From Halomonas halodenitrificans DSM 735 (GTDB lineage: Bacteria > Pseudomonadota > Gammaproteobacteria > Pseudomonadales > Halomonadaceae), in contig NZ_JHVH01000025.1 in NCBI RefSeq assembly GCF_000620045.1, positions 1 through 53,137 of the forward strand: a stretch of 53,137 nucleotides of DNA. The letters run 5' to 3'. Under the pieces are notes generated by a model that did not search any database, was not told the DNA's origin, and saw only the letters and a program-made list of their open reading frames with translations. Of the stretch, positions 26,779-34,835 are shown piece after piece; position 1 is the stretch's first letter; the number at the start of each line of letters is the position of its first letter. The position numbers and the translations under genes are program-made.

Positions 26779-27480
26779 ATGACGAATGCGAGCTATCGGC
26801 AGTTCTGTCCCGTCGCCATGGCGGCGGAGACGTTATGCACGCGCTGGACGATCGTTCTCTTGCGGGAGCTGGTCGCCGGCTCCACTCGCTTCAACGAGCT
26901 GCGTCGCGGCGTGCCGCGGATGTCACCGGCACTCTTGTCGAAACGCCTTTACGAGCTCGAGAGCGCCGGGATCATCGTGCGCGAGCCACTGTCGCCGGGG
27001 GCGGATATCAATGTGTATCGACTGACACAGGCTGGCCGGGACCTTCAGTCGGTCATCGAGGCCATCGGCATCTGGGGCCAGAAGTGGGTCGAGACTGAGC
27101 CGTCGCTCGACAATCTCGATCCCGAACTCTTGATGTGGGATATGCGTCGCAATCTCGACACCGAGCCGGTGCCGGCGAACCGGACGGTGATCAAGTTCGT
27201 CTATCCCGAGTTGCCGGCGTCCCAGCGTAAATGGTGGCTCCTCGTCGAGCCTGATAGCAGCGTTGATCTCTGCCACATCGACCCGGGCTTCGATGTGGAT
27301 CTCTACGTCTCGGTTGATCTACGCACGATGACCGAGATATGGATGGGACTGAAGCCAATCTGGCGAGCGGTCGAGGAGGGAAAGCTTACCATCGTCGGCC
27401 GTAGAGACCTGGCCGATTCCATGCAGGCATGGTTGGGATTCAGTCCCTTCGCCAAGGTGGAAAAGCTGGCCACTCGATAA
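26779..27480 (+). CDS. HxlR-family regulator with SCP2-like C-terminus
   Basis: This 233-residue protein has an HxlR winged helix-turn-helix (about residues 8-100) with CPVAMAAETLCTRWTIVLLREL, RFNELRRGVPRMSPALLSKRLYELESAGII and the wing. Residues about 120-230 form a second domain with WWLLVEPDSSVDLCHIDPGFDVDLYV, which looks like the SCP2/sterol-carrier-type domain seen in some HxlR proteins. The N-terminal Cys of the HxlR fold is often a redox or electrophile sensor. It lies between the cupin gene and the oxidase at 27980, whose upstream tandem palindromes are a possible target. Confidence 0.83.
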   Translation: MTNASYRQFCPVAMAAETLCTRWTIVLLRELVAGSTRFNELRRGVPRMSPALLSKRLYELESAGIIVREPLSPGADINVYRLTQAGRDLQSVIEAIGIWGQKWVETEPSLDNLDPELLMWDMRRNLDTEPVPANRTVIKFVYPELPASQRKWWLLVEPDSSVDLCHIDPGFDVDLYVSVDLRTMTEIWMGLKPIWRAVEEGKLTIVGRRDLADSMQAWLGFSPFAKVEKLATR

Positions 27481-27979
27481 TCTCGTTATCCATCGGCGAG
27501 GCATTCGAACTTGAGGCCGAATCTAAGTCGGGTCGGGCGTTTCCATGGAAGGCGGCGAGGACCTCCAATTGATGCAAGTTGATGACACTCCTCCCACCTG
27601 AATCACCCTTTTGAATCAGCCATTTCGTGTTTCGCGGCCAGGGAACGGAAGGCCGTGCGGCCGAGGTGGTGCACTTCGACGGCCTCTGGAAAATCGGAAA
27701 GGGTGGCGGCCTAGGCGCTGTCGGCGTTCTTGTGAGCGTAAAAGGGAGTAGAGCATTTGCAAGCTGACAAGAAATGGACTTCAAGTACCCACAATTCACC
27801 AGTACAGACCTTGTACCATCCGCAGTACAGATCTTGTACTGGAAGCAAGGGCCATTCTTTCACAGGCTGATGGGTACAGGAGCGGGACGAAAAGGAAACA
27901 GCCACAGGTGCAGCGCTAATCCGGTTCACCAATATTGCTGCACCTAGCGGATAACGTCGTTATCCGAGGAGCAGGAGTC
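27481..27979. other. Gene-free stretch of about 500 bases before the FAD oxidase
   Basis: Composition is more AT-rich than the neighbours. The minus strand has open frames here, but none has a recognisable domain or ribosome site. One short minus-strand stretch (about 27600-27710, with AVEVHHLGRTAFRSLAAKHE) reads like a coding remnant of an unknown gene. The right half holds the tandem inverted repeats at 27801-27840 and then the oxidase leader. Confidence 0.5.
27801..27840. promoter_or_regulatory. Tandem inverted repeats, probable operator of the FAD oxidase
   Basis: Two copies of AGTACA-N5-TGTACY occur at 27801-27817 and 27824-27840. They share 15 of 17 bases and are 23 bases apart, about two helical turns. 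The second copy is a perfect inverted repeat. A dimeric repressor that binds twice would fit. The nearby HxlR regulator (26779) is the simplest candidate. Confidence 0.6.
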
Positions 27980-29401
27980 ATGACTTCCCTTACGACAAGT
28001 TCCTCCTTACCCGAACAGGCCGTCACCGAGCTGCGCCAGAGTTTGCGCGGCGTCGCCTTGCTACCCGAGGATGTATCTTACGATCAGTCGCGAGCGGTAT
28101 GGAACGCCATGATCGACCGACATCCGGCGATTATCGTGCGCCCTCGGGGGGCGGCGGACGTGATGGCGACGGTAGCCTTCGCCCGGGAGCAGGAGCTCGA
28201 GATCGCCATCAAGGGCGGGGGGCATAGTGTGGCGGGCAATGCCGCCTGCGAGGGTGGCATGATGCTCGACTTCACCGACATGACCTCCATCCGGGTCGAT
28301 CCGGAGAAACGTGTTGCCCGGGTCGAGCCCGGCACCCTGATTCACGATCTCGACAAGGAAACCCAGGCCCATGGGCTGGCCACTCCCGGCGGGTTCATTT
28401 CTTCCACCGGTGTCGCCGGGTTAACCCTGGGCGGTGGCTTCGGCTATCTTTCGCGCAGATGCGGCTTGACCGTGGATAACCTGACGTCGCTGGATATGGT
28501 CACCGCCGACGCTAGATTTCTCCAGATCAGCCGTGATCGGCACCCGGAACTCTTCTGGGGGCTGTGTGGCGGCGGCGGCAACTTTGGCGTGGTGACTGCC
28601 TTCGAGTTCGCGCTACACGAACTCGGTCCTCAGGTGCTCGCCGGTCCGGTGGTACATGACTTCGCGGACGCGCCCCGGGTGCTGCGCGAGGTCGCTGATG
28701 TATTGCGCGAGGCGCCGGATGAAGTTTCCTGCCTGCCGGTGCTACGTTACGCACCGCCGGCGCCGTTCATTCCCGAGGCCTTTCACGGCAAGATGATCCT
28801 GCTATTGGCAATGATTCATGTCGGCGATCCCGCCGAAAGCGAGGCAGCGCTGGCTCCGCTGAGGCGGATCGGTAGGCCCATCGCCGATGCGGTCGGCCTG
28901 AAATCCTACACCGCCTTTCAGGCGATGTTCGACGCCACCGCCAACGCCGGTGCACGCAACTACTGGAAGGGCCACTATCTCAGCGAGCTGAGCGGGGAGG
29001 GTATCGACGTACTCTGCGAGCATGCCGGACGGATGCCTTCCAGGGAGTCGGTGGTGGGCATGCTGTCCCTGGGAGGTGAAGTTGCCCGCCGGCCCGCCGA
29101 ATCGACACCCTATCCGCATCGCGACGCGGCCTGGGTGCTGAACGTTCAGGCCCGCTGGCGCGACGCCGCAGAAGACGAGCGCCATATCGCCTGGGCTCGG
29201 GAGACCTTCGATGCCATGGCGCCCTTCACCACCGGTGGCGTCTACGTCAACTTCATTAGCGGCGATGAAGGTGCGGCCCGGGTGCAGGCGGCATACGGCG
29301 ATGTGACCTACACACGATTGGCGACACTAAAACGTGACTGGGATCCGGACAATGTCTTCCATCTTAACCAGAATATCGTGCCGACAAGCCAGGCAACATA
29401 A
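27980..29401 (+). CDS. FAD-dependent oxidase of the berberine-bridge / BBE family
   Basis: This 473-residue flavoprotein has an FAD-binding PCMH domain (about residues 45-215) and a C-terminal BBE domain ending YGDVTYTRLATLKRDWDPDNVFHLNQNI. The His in KGGGHSVAGN is the usual covalent FAD site. The family second attachment Cys motif is not evident; LCGGGGNFGVVT has a Cys where most bacterial homologues have Arg. Such enzymes oxidise sugars, alcohols or aromatic and polyketide substrates with oxygen, and the substrate here is unknown. I start at the ATG after GGAGCAGGAG, 15 codons inside a longer frame. No signal peptide is seen. Confidence 0.86.
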   Translation: MTSLTTSSSLPEQAVTELRQSLRGVALLPEDVSYDQSRAVWNAMIDRHPAIIVRPRGAADVMATVAFAREQELEIAIKGGGHSVAGNAACEGGMMLDFTDMTSIRVDPEKRVARVEPGTLIHDLDKETQAHGLATPGGFISSTGVAGLTLGGGFGYLSRRCGLTVDNLTSLDMVTADARFLQISRDRHPELFWGLCGGGGNFGVVTAFEFALHELGPQVLAGPVVHDFADAPRVLREVADVLREAPDEVSCLPVLRYAPPAPFIPEAFHGKMILLLAMIHVGDPAESEAALAPLRRIGRPIADAVGLKSYTAFQAMFDATANAGARNYWKGHYLSELSGEGIDVLCEHAGRMPSRESVVGMLSLGGEVARRPAESTPYPHRDAAWVLNVQARWRDAAEDERHIAWARETFDAMAPFTTGGVYVNFISGDEGAARVQAAYGDVTYTRLATLKRDWDPDNVFHLNQNIVPTSQAT

Positions 29402-29610
29402 GTCTTCCCCGCAAGCCTCCACTGACTGCCGATGTCGAGCACCATGATGGAGGTCCGGTTATTACCTATCACAGCGGCAGGGAATGGCGGATATCACATC
29501 TCTGCCGCCATCCTGCTGGTGGCGGCGCATCTGCCTTGAAGATACTTGCTTTACAGCATGCCGGCACTCTTACAGACTTGCCGGAAAATGCCTGAGAGGG
29601 GAGAGGACGC

Positions 29611-31524
29611 ATGGAAGTGGAATGGCTGGAGGTTCGGCAGCACATGGGGCGCTTCCCGCCCTTTGAGGCCTTTTCGGATGAACTGCTCGACGAGGTGGCC
29701 GCTCAGGTCGAGGTGGCCTACTATCGGGCCGGCAGCGATATCTGCGTCTCCGACCAGGAAATCGAGGCCCTGGGCTATGTGCGCAGCGGCGCCGTAGAGG
29801 TGCGGCGCCGCAACGGCGATCTCTACGATCGTCGCGGCGAGGGCGATATTTTTGGCCACTTCAGCCTGCTGCGAAAGCAGCGCGTGCGCTTCCCCGTACG
29901 CGCTCTGGAAGACTCCCTGATCTACTTTATTCCCGATGCCGTTTTCCAGCGGCTGTGCGAGGAAGACGAGCAGTTCGCCGACTTTGTCGAGGTGGAGCGG
30001 CCGCGGCTGGAAACCGCGGTGAAGCATCAGCAACAGCAGAACGACATGATGGTGACCCGGGTGCGCAAGCTGCTCACTCGCTATCCGCTGATGCTGGAAG
30101 TGGCCACCACGCTGCAGGAAGCCGCCGCCCAGGTCACCGACTTCGGCGCCTCGGCGGTGCTGGTTCTCGATGCTCCGGAAGAGAACGCACGCTATGTCTT
30201 TCGCGACAGCGAAGAGCGTACCTGGCAGGTGAGCGGCATTCTTACCGACAGCGATTTTCGTCGCGCGGTGGCCAAGGGGCAGGCGCCGGATACGCCGATC
30301 GGCGACGTGGTGGGGCCGTGGCTGGTGGCGATTCAATCCAATGAATCGGTACACGAGGCGATGCTCACCATGCTGCGCAACAACATTCATCACCTGCCGG
30401 TGATGCACCGCCGCGGCCCGGTGGGTATCGTGCACCTCTCCGATATCATTCGCTACGAGACCCACTCCAGCCTCTATCTGGTCAGCAATATCTACAGCCA
30501 GTCCAGCGCCGAGGGGTTGGCCAGGCTGGCGCCGGATGTGAAAGGCACCTTCGTGCGCATGGTCGAGGACGGTGCCGACTCGCGCATGATCGGCAGTGCG
30601 CTGTCCACCATCGCGCGCAGCTTCACGCGCCGACTGCTGGAGCTGGCCGAGGAGGAACTCGGGCCGCCGCCGGTGGAGTACTGCTACATGGCCATGGGCT
30701 CCATGGCGCGCAACGAACAGACCCTGGTCACCGACCAGGACAATGCCCTGGTGCTCGCGGACGACTTCGACCCCGAGCGCCACGATGACTACTTCCTGGC
30801 GCTGGCCAAGCGGGTCAGTGATGGCCTCGCCGCCTGTGGTTATGCCTACTGTACCGGCGATATCATGGCCACCAACCCTCGCTGGCGGCAGCCGCTGTCG
30901 GTGTGGAAGGGATACTTCCGGGACTGGATCCAGGCCCCGACCCCCGAGCGGCTGTTGCATAGCTCGATCTTCTTCGACCTGGATGCGGTCTACGGCGAGA
31001 ACCGCTTCGTCGAGCAGCTTCAGGACCTGGTGGCATCCCAGGCCCCCCAAAGCAAGCTGTTCCTGGCGGCCATGGCGCGCAATGCCCTCAACCGCACCCC
31101 GCCACTGGGCTTCTTCCGCACCTTCGTGATGGAGAAGGATGGCAAGCACAATAATTCCATCAATCTCAAGCGGCGCGGCACCGCACCGCTGACCGACCTG
31201 ATACGCGTCCATGCCCTGGCCTGTGGTTCACGATCCCAGAACAGCTTCGAGCGGCTGAACGACATCGGCCAGACCCGGCTGCTGCCGGATGGGGTCGAAG
31301 AGAAACTGCGTCACGCCCTGGAGTTTTTGACCCTGACCCGCATCCACCATCAGGTGGTCGATATTCAGGCGGAGGGAGAGCCGGACAACAATATCGAGCC
31401 GGAAAGTATCAGCGACAGCGACCGCCACACCCTGAAAGATGCCTTCCAGGTGTTGAGCAACGCCCAGAAGTTCCTCAAGTTTCGCTATCCGATCCCCAGT
31501 GCCGCCGAGCGGGGGCGGCGCTAG
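29611..31524 (+). CDS. cNMP-binding / CBS / DUF294 nucleotidyltransferase-like signalling protein
   Basis: This 637-residue cytoplasmic protein has in order a cyclic-nucleotide-binding-like domain (about residues 10-135), a CBS pair (about 155-290), a DUF294 putative nucleotidyltransferase domain (about 320-460, with GSMARNEQTLVTDQDNALV near residue 363) and a DUF294 C-terminal domain (about 495-630). The GSxxRxEQ plus DxD pattern is that of GlnD-like nucleotidyltransferases. Homologues occur beside acetate permease and acetyl-CoA synthetase genes, where a regulatory role is suspected. Those genes are not here. The ATG follows GGGGAGAGG, and the exonuclease gene starts directly after the stop. 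Confidence 0.87.
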   Translation: MEVEWLEVRQHMGRFPPFEAFSDELLDEVAAQVEVAYYRAGSDICVSDQEIEALGYVRSGAVEVRRRNGDLYDRRGEGDIFGHFSLLRKQRVRFPVRALEDSLIYFIPDAVFQRLCEEDEQFADFVEVERPRLETAVKHQQQQNDMMVTRVRKLLTRYPLMLEVATTLQEAAAQVTDFGASAVLVLDAPEENARYVFRDSEERTWQVSGILTDSDFRRAVAKGQAPDTPIGDVVGPWLVAIQSNESVHEAMLTMLRNNIHHLPVMHRRGPVGIVHLSDIIRYETHSSLYLVSNIYSQSSAEGLARLAPDVKGTFVRMVEDGADSRMIGSALSTIARSFTRRLLELAEEELGPPPVEYCYMAMGSMARNEQTLVTDQDNALVLADDFDPERHDDYFLALAKRVSDGLAACGYAYCTGDIMATNPRWRQPLSVWKGYFRDWIQAPTPERLLHSSIFFDLDAVYGENRFVEQLQDLVASQAPQSKLFLAAMARNALNRTPPLGFFRTFVMEKDGKHNNSINLKRRGTAPLTDLIRVHALACGSRSQNSFERLNDIGQTRLLPDGVEEKLRHALEFLTLTRIHHQVVDIQAEGEPDNNIEPESISDSDRHTLKDAFQVLSNAQKFLKFRYPIPSAAERGRR

Positions 31525-32244
31525 GTGGCCTTGCGTCGCTCACGCACCTCGCCCCCGGGCTGGCCCGAGTATCTCGCCGACCGCGCCGGCCGAGTCCGTC
31601 ATCCGCTGCTGGGCGATTACTTTGCCGCCGGTTGTCCGGCGCCCGACACGCCCATCGGCGAGGCGCCGCTGGTGGCACTGGATATCGAAACCACCGGCCT
31701 CGACCCGCGTCGCCACGCCATCGTCAGCATCGGCCTGGTGCCCTTTACCCTGGCACGCATCCCGCTGCGCGAGGCGCAATACTGGGTGCTGAAACCCTAT
31801 CGCGAGCTGACGGCGTCCTCGGTCACCCTGCATCACATCACCCATAGCGAGGTGAGGGGTGCACCCGATCTGGCCAACGTCTTGCCGGAGGTGCTGGCGG
31901 GTCTGAAGGGGCGGCTGGCGGTAGTGCACTATCGCCATATCGAGCGGTCCTTCATCGATTCGGCGATCCAGCATCGGTTGGGGGAGGGCCTGCTCTACCC
32001 GGTGATCGATACCATGTCGCTGGAGGCGCGACTGCATCGTCAGTCGCCGTGGGCGCGCTTTCGACGCTGGCTGGGGCGCCCGCCGGTGTCGATTCGCCTG
32101 CAGGCGAGCCGCGACCGCTATGGCCTGCCTGCCTACCAGGGGCATCATGCCCTGGTGGATGCCCTGGCCACGGCCGAGTTGTTTCAGGCCCAGGTGGCCA
32201 ACCGCTTCTCGGCGGAGACGCCGCTGGGCGAGTTGTGGAGCTGA
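31525..32244 (+). CDS. DnaQ-like 3'-5' exonuclease
   Basis: This 239-residue DEDD-family nuclease has Exo I LDIETTGLDPRRHAIVSIG (about residues 52-70), Exo II around VVHYRHIERSFIDSAI and Exo III HHALVDALATAEL. It resembles DNA polymerase III epsilon-like proteins but lacks their clamp-binding tail, so it is a stand-alone nuclease. It starts with GTG immediately after the DUF294 gene stop, so the two are translationally coupled. This pair is widely conserved in gammaproteobacteria (from family knowledge), but its biochemical role is not established. Confidence 0.86.
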   Translation: MALRRSRTSPPGWPEYLADRAGRVRHPLLGDYFAAGCPAPDTPIGEAPLVALDIETTGLDPRRHAIVSIGLVPFTLARIPLREAQYWVLKPYRELTASSVTLHHITHSEVRGAPDLANVLPEVLAGLKGRLAVVHYRHIERSFIDSAIQHRLGEGLLYPVIDTMSLEARLHRQSPWARFRRWLGRPPVSIRLQASRDRYGLPAYQGHHALVDALATAELFQAQVANRFSAETPLGELWS

Positions 32245-32270
32245 GGAACCGGAGGCCGCGAAGCCAGGGG

Positions 32271-32328
32271 TCGTGACACCCGACGCTGTGAAAACAGGCG
32301 TTGTGAAGTCAGGCGTTGTGAAAACAGA
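32271..32328. repeat. 15-bp tandem repeat downstream of the exonuclease gene
   Basis: Three near-identical 15-base units (CGCTGTGAAAACAGG, CGTTGTGAAGTCAGG, CGTTGTGAAAACAGA) lie at 32284-32328, with a degenerate fourth at 32271-32283. They begin 27 bases after the exonuclease stop. No gene covers them. Confidence 0.8.
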
Positions 32329-32356
32329 GTACCGGTGCAGGCCATTGGCCACAAAT

Positions 32357-32388
32357 GCAGAGAGGCGGCCCAAGGGCCGCCTCTCTGC
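32357..32388 (-). terminator. Long inverted repeat, probable terminator of the BCCT gene
   Basis: Perfect 15-base arms (GCAGAGAGGCGGCCC at 32357-32371 with its complement at 32374-32388) leave a 2-base centre. On the minus strand the stem is followed by ATTTGTGG. It sits 39 bases past the BCCT stop and between convergent genes, so it may stop transcripts from both sides, though the T-run is poor. Confidence 0.6.
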
Positions 32389-32426
32389 GTCTTGCCAAGC
32401 CAACGATCGGCTTGTTGATGACCGGC

Positions 32427-34100
32427 TTACTTGGCCTTGGGCTCCGTCATCAGGCCCTTGACGATGGCGTAACAACCCGCCAACAGGACCAGCGTGAAGG
32501 GCAGCCCGGTGGTCAGTGCCGCCGTCTGCAGCGCGCCGAGGCCGCCACCCAGCAGCAGGGCGATGGCGATGCCGCCTTCGATCAGCGCCCAGAACACGCG
32601 CTGGGGCTTGGGAGCATCGACCTTGCCGCCGGCCGTGATGGAGTCGATCACCAGCGAGCCGGAGTCCGACGAGGTGATGAAGAACACGATCACCAGCACG
32701 ATCCCCACGAAGGAGGTGATGGAGGCCAGGGGCAGGTGTTCCAGCATGGTGAACAGCTGCAGCTCAAGAGCCGCATCCTGGACATCGGTGATGCCGGAGC
32801 TGATCACCTGATCGATGGCGGTAGTACCGAAGGCGGTCATCCACACCACCGAGGCCAGGGTGGGAACCACCAGCACGGCGATCAGGAATTCACGCACGGT
32901 ACGACCACGGCTGACGCGGGCGATGAACATGCCGACGAAGGGCGACCAGGCAATCCACCAGGCCCAGTAGAAGGCGGTCCAGCCCTGGGTGAAGCTGGCG
33001 TCCTCGCGCCCGAAGGGCATGGAGAGCGCCGGCAGGTTCTTCACGTAGCCCATCAGGTTGTCGAGCACGCCGCTGGCGATCATCAGCGTCGGTCCCACGG
33101 CGATCACGAACACCAGCAGCAGCAGGGCCAGCCCCATGTTGAGCTGCGACAGGCGCTGAACGCCCTTGTCGACGCCGAGCATGATCGAGCCCAGGGCAAC
33201 GATCGTGATACCCAGAATCAGCAGTACCAGGGTGACGTTGTTGTCGGGGACGCCGAACAGATAGTTGAGACCGGCCGAGGCCTGGGTGGCCCCCAGTCCC
33301 AGCGAGGTCGCCAGACCGAACAGCGTGGCGAACACCGCCAGGATATCGATCAAGTGACCGGGCCAGCCCCAGATGCGCTCACCCAGGATCGGGTAGAAGA
33401 TCGACCGCATGGTCAGCGGCAGGCCCTTGTTGAAGGCGAAGATCGCCAGCGACAGGCCGACAATGGCGTAGGCGCCCCAGGGGTGCAGGCCCCAGTGGAA
33501 GATGGTGGCGGCCATGCCCAGCGAGATGGCGCCGGCCTGGTCACCCTCGGCGCCGCCCAGCGGTGCCCAGTCGGTACGCAGGCCATCCTCGCCCATGCTG
33601 ATGCCGCCGAAGGCGGTGCCATAGTGGCCCAGCGGTTCAGACACGCCATAGAACATCAGGCCGATGCCCATGCCGGCGGCGAACAGCATGGCGAACCAGC
33701 CGGCGTAGCCGAAGTCCGGCTTGGCGTTGGCCCCGCCGATACGCACCCTGCCCATGGGGGTGAAGATCAACACCAGCGCCAGTATCACGAAGACGTTGGC
33801 ACCCAGCAGGAATACCCAGGTCAGCTTGGTGGTCAGGAAGCTGAACATGGCGTCGAAGATCGGCTCCATCTGAGCCTGCATGGCCAGCGTCATGATCACG
33901 AACAGCAGGATCACGACCGAGGAGACCATGAAGACCGTGCTGTGTAGGTCGACGTTGATCCCCAGCGGGGATGCCTTGATATTATCCTGACCGATCACGT
34001 AATCCGTATCGATCAGATTCGCTGCCCCCTCCGGGGCCGGAATCCCCTCGGAACCCTTTTGCGGCTCCTGGGGGTTGTCATCGTTGGTCGAATTGGCCAC
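32427..34100 (-). CDS. BCCT-family betaine/choline/carnitine transporter
   Basis: This 557-residue inner-membrane carrier has twelve hydrophobic segments. The GMGIG unwound helix is at residues 143-147 (AAGMGIGLMFYGVSEPL). FHWGLHPWGAYAIVGL is at 201-216, and WWIAWSPFVGMFIARVSRGRTVREF from 381 supplies the Trp box (W381, W382, W385) that cradles the trimethylammonium group in BetP. These point to sodium-coupled betaine or choline uptake. The 55-residue N-terminus is acidic and polar, and the C-terminus is short. It lies 75 bases after the universal stress protein gene on the same strand, so they may form one transcript. Confidence 0.92.
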   Translation of the reverse strand: MANSTNDDNPQEPQKGSEGIPAPEGAANLIDTDYVIGQDNIKASPLGINVDLHSTVFMVSSVVILLFVIMTLAMQAQMEPIFDAMFSFLTTKLTWVFLLGANVFVILALVLIFTPMGRVRIGGANAKPDFGYAGWFAMLFAAGMGIGLMFYGVSEPLGHYGTAFGGISMGEDGLRTDWAPLGGAEGDQAGAISLGMAATIFHWGLHPWGAYAIVGLSLAIFAFNKGLPLTMRSIFYPILGERIWGWPGHLIDILAVFATLFGLATSLGLGATQASAGLNYLFGVPDNNVTLVLLILGITIVALGSIMLGVDKGVQRLSQLNMGLALLLLVFVIAVGPTLMIASGVLDNLMGYVKNLPALSMPFGREDASFTQGWTAFYWAWWIAWSPFVGMFIARVSRGRTVREFLIAVLVVPTLASVVWMTAFGTTAIDQVISSGITDVQDAALELQLFTMLEHLPLASITSFVGIVLVIVFFITSSDSGSLVIDSITAGGKVDAPKPQRVFWALIEGGIAIALLLGGGLGALQTAALTTGLPFTLVLLAGCYAIVKGLMTEPKAK

Positions 34101-34175
34101 GAGACGTCTCCCTTGCGGTTAATGGTAAGCGCAGATTCGAATTGTAGGTATGTGCAACTCTCGTTATCGGCGCGA

Positions 34176-34604
34176 TTAGTCGTCATCCTCGGGGCGCACC
34201 AGGAAGACCGAGGCGTCGGTACGGCTGGCGACCTGGCTGCCGTTGGCAGGAATGACGATATCCAGGTGGTTGGGCGCATGGGTCGGCATCACGACCAGGT
34301 CGGCATCCACCTCATCGATGGCCTTGACCAGCGTGTCGACGAGGTCCGCCACGGGGTCGACCCGACTGATGGTTCGGCTGCTGACCGGCTGGCCATGCAC
34401 GTCGCCACGCTGCTGGGCGAAGGCCTCCAGTTTCTGGGCATACTCCTCGGGCGTGCGTGCCACACTGCCGGGCGTATTGGCAGTAACGCCCACGTAGCAG
34501 ACTTCGGCCTGATAGTGACGCGCCATGTCCGCGGATACCTTCAGCGAAGGTTCAATCTGCGTGATATGTGCCAGATCGACCGGCACCATGATCTTGTTGA
34601 ACAT
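34176..34604 (-). CDS. Universal stress protein family (UspA/TeaD-like)
   Basis: This 142-residue UspA-domain protein begins MFNKIMVPVDLAHI and ends ASVFLVRPEDDD. The usual ATP-loop pattern G-x2-G-x9-G-S/T is degenerate: it reads PTHAPNHLDIVIPANGSQV, so the first two Gly are missing while the GSQ end remains. ATP binding is therefore uncertain. In Halomonas elongata the related TeaD is encoded with an ectoine TRAP transporter and regulates it (from family knowledge). Here the gene precedes a betaine carrier, so a similar regulatory role is plausible. I start at the ATG after GGAGACC, not 13 codons earlier. Confidence 0.85.
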   Translation of the reverse strand: MFNKIMVPVDLAHITQIEPSLKVSADMARHYQAEVCYVGVTANTPGSVARTPEEYAQKLEAFAQQRGDVHGQPVSSRTISRVDPVADLVDTLVKAIDEVDADLVVMPTHAPNHLDIVIPANGSQVASRTDASVFLVRPEDDD

Positions 34605-34694
34605 GCGGTGGTCTCCTTTATTGCCACGGGATCTTCTTGCCACGAATCGTTAACGGCTGATGCTCGCCCGGGATGTCGACGGTAATGCCCTTCA

Positions 34695-34763
34695 TTGGCG
34701 TGCTTCGGGACATGTCATTGTCGTGCTTCGGGACATGTCATTATCGTGCTTCAGGACATGAAA
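34695..34763. repeat. 23-bp tandem repeat, three copies, between USP and ProX genes
   Basis: Three 23-base units at 34695-34717, 34718-34740 and 34741-34763 share the core CGTGCTTCGGGACATGTCA. Copies 1 and 2 differ by one base and copy 3 is diverged by a few. They lie about 90-160 bases upstream of the universal stress protein start, just after the ProX terminator, so they sit in the promoter region of the stress protein and BCCT genes. Confidence 0.85.
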
Positions 34764-34789
34764 AGGGGAGGCACTGCGGTGCCTCCCCT
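34761..34789 (-). terminator. Rho-independent terminator of the ProVWX operon
   Basis: The arms AGGGGAGGCAC and GTGCCTCCCCT are perfect, with a 4-base loop. On the minus strand the stem is followed by TTTTC. It lies 47 bases past the ProX stop. Confidence 0.85.
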
Positions 34790-34835
34790 GTGCATGGTCA
34801 AGCCTCATCCAGGGAAGAGCCTAGGTACGCGGCAA

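Noticed and set aside
27440..27932. Two small minus-strand open frames in the gap before the FAD oxidase
   Set aside because: No recognisable domain or ribosome site, and one overlaps the HxlR gene end. At most a short coding remnant lies here.
29551..31212. 553-codon minus-strand frame opposite the DUF294 gene
   Set aside because: Antisense shadow; the plus strand has a full domain series.
32355..33947. 530-codon plus-strand open frame opposite the BCCT gene
   Set aside because: Composition is Gln/Gly/His-rich without motifs, while the minus strand encodes a clear BCCT carrier with all family motifs.
34695..34763. CRISPR-like array
   Set aside because: The 23-base units abut directly with no spacers and no cas genes are nearby.
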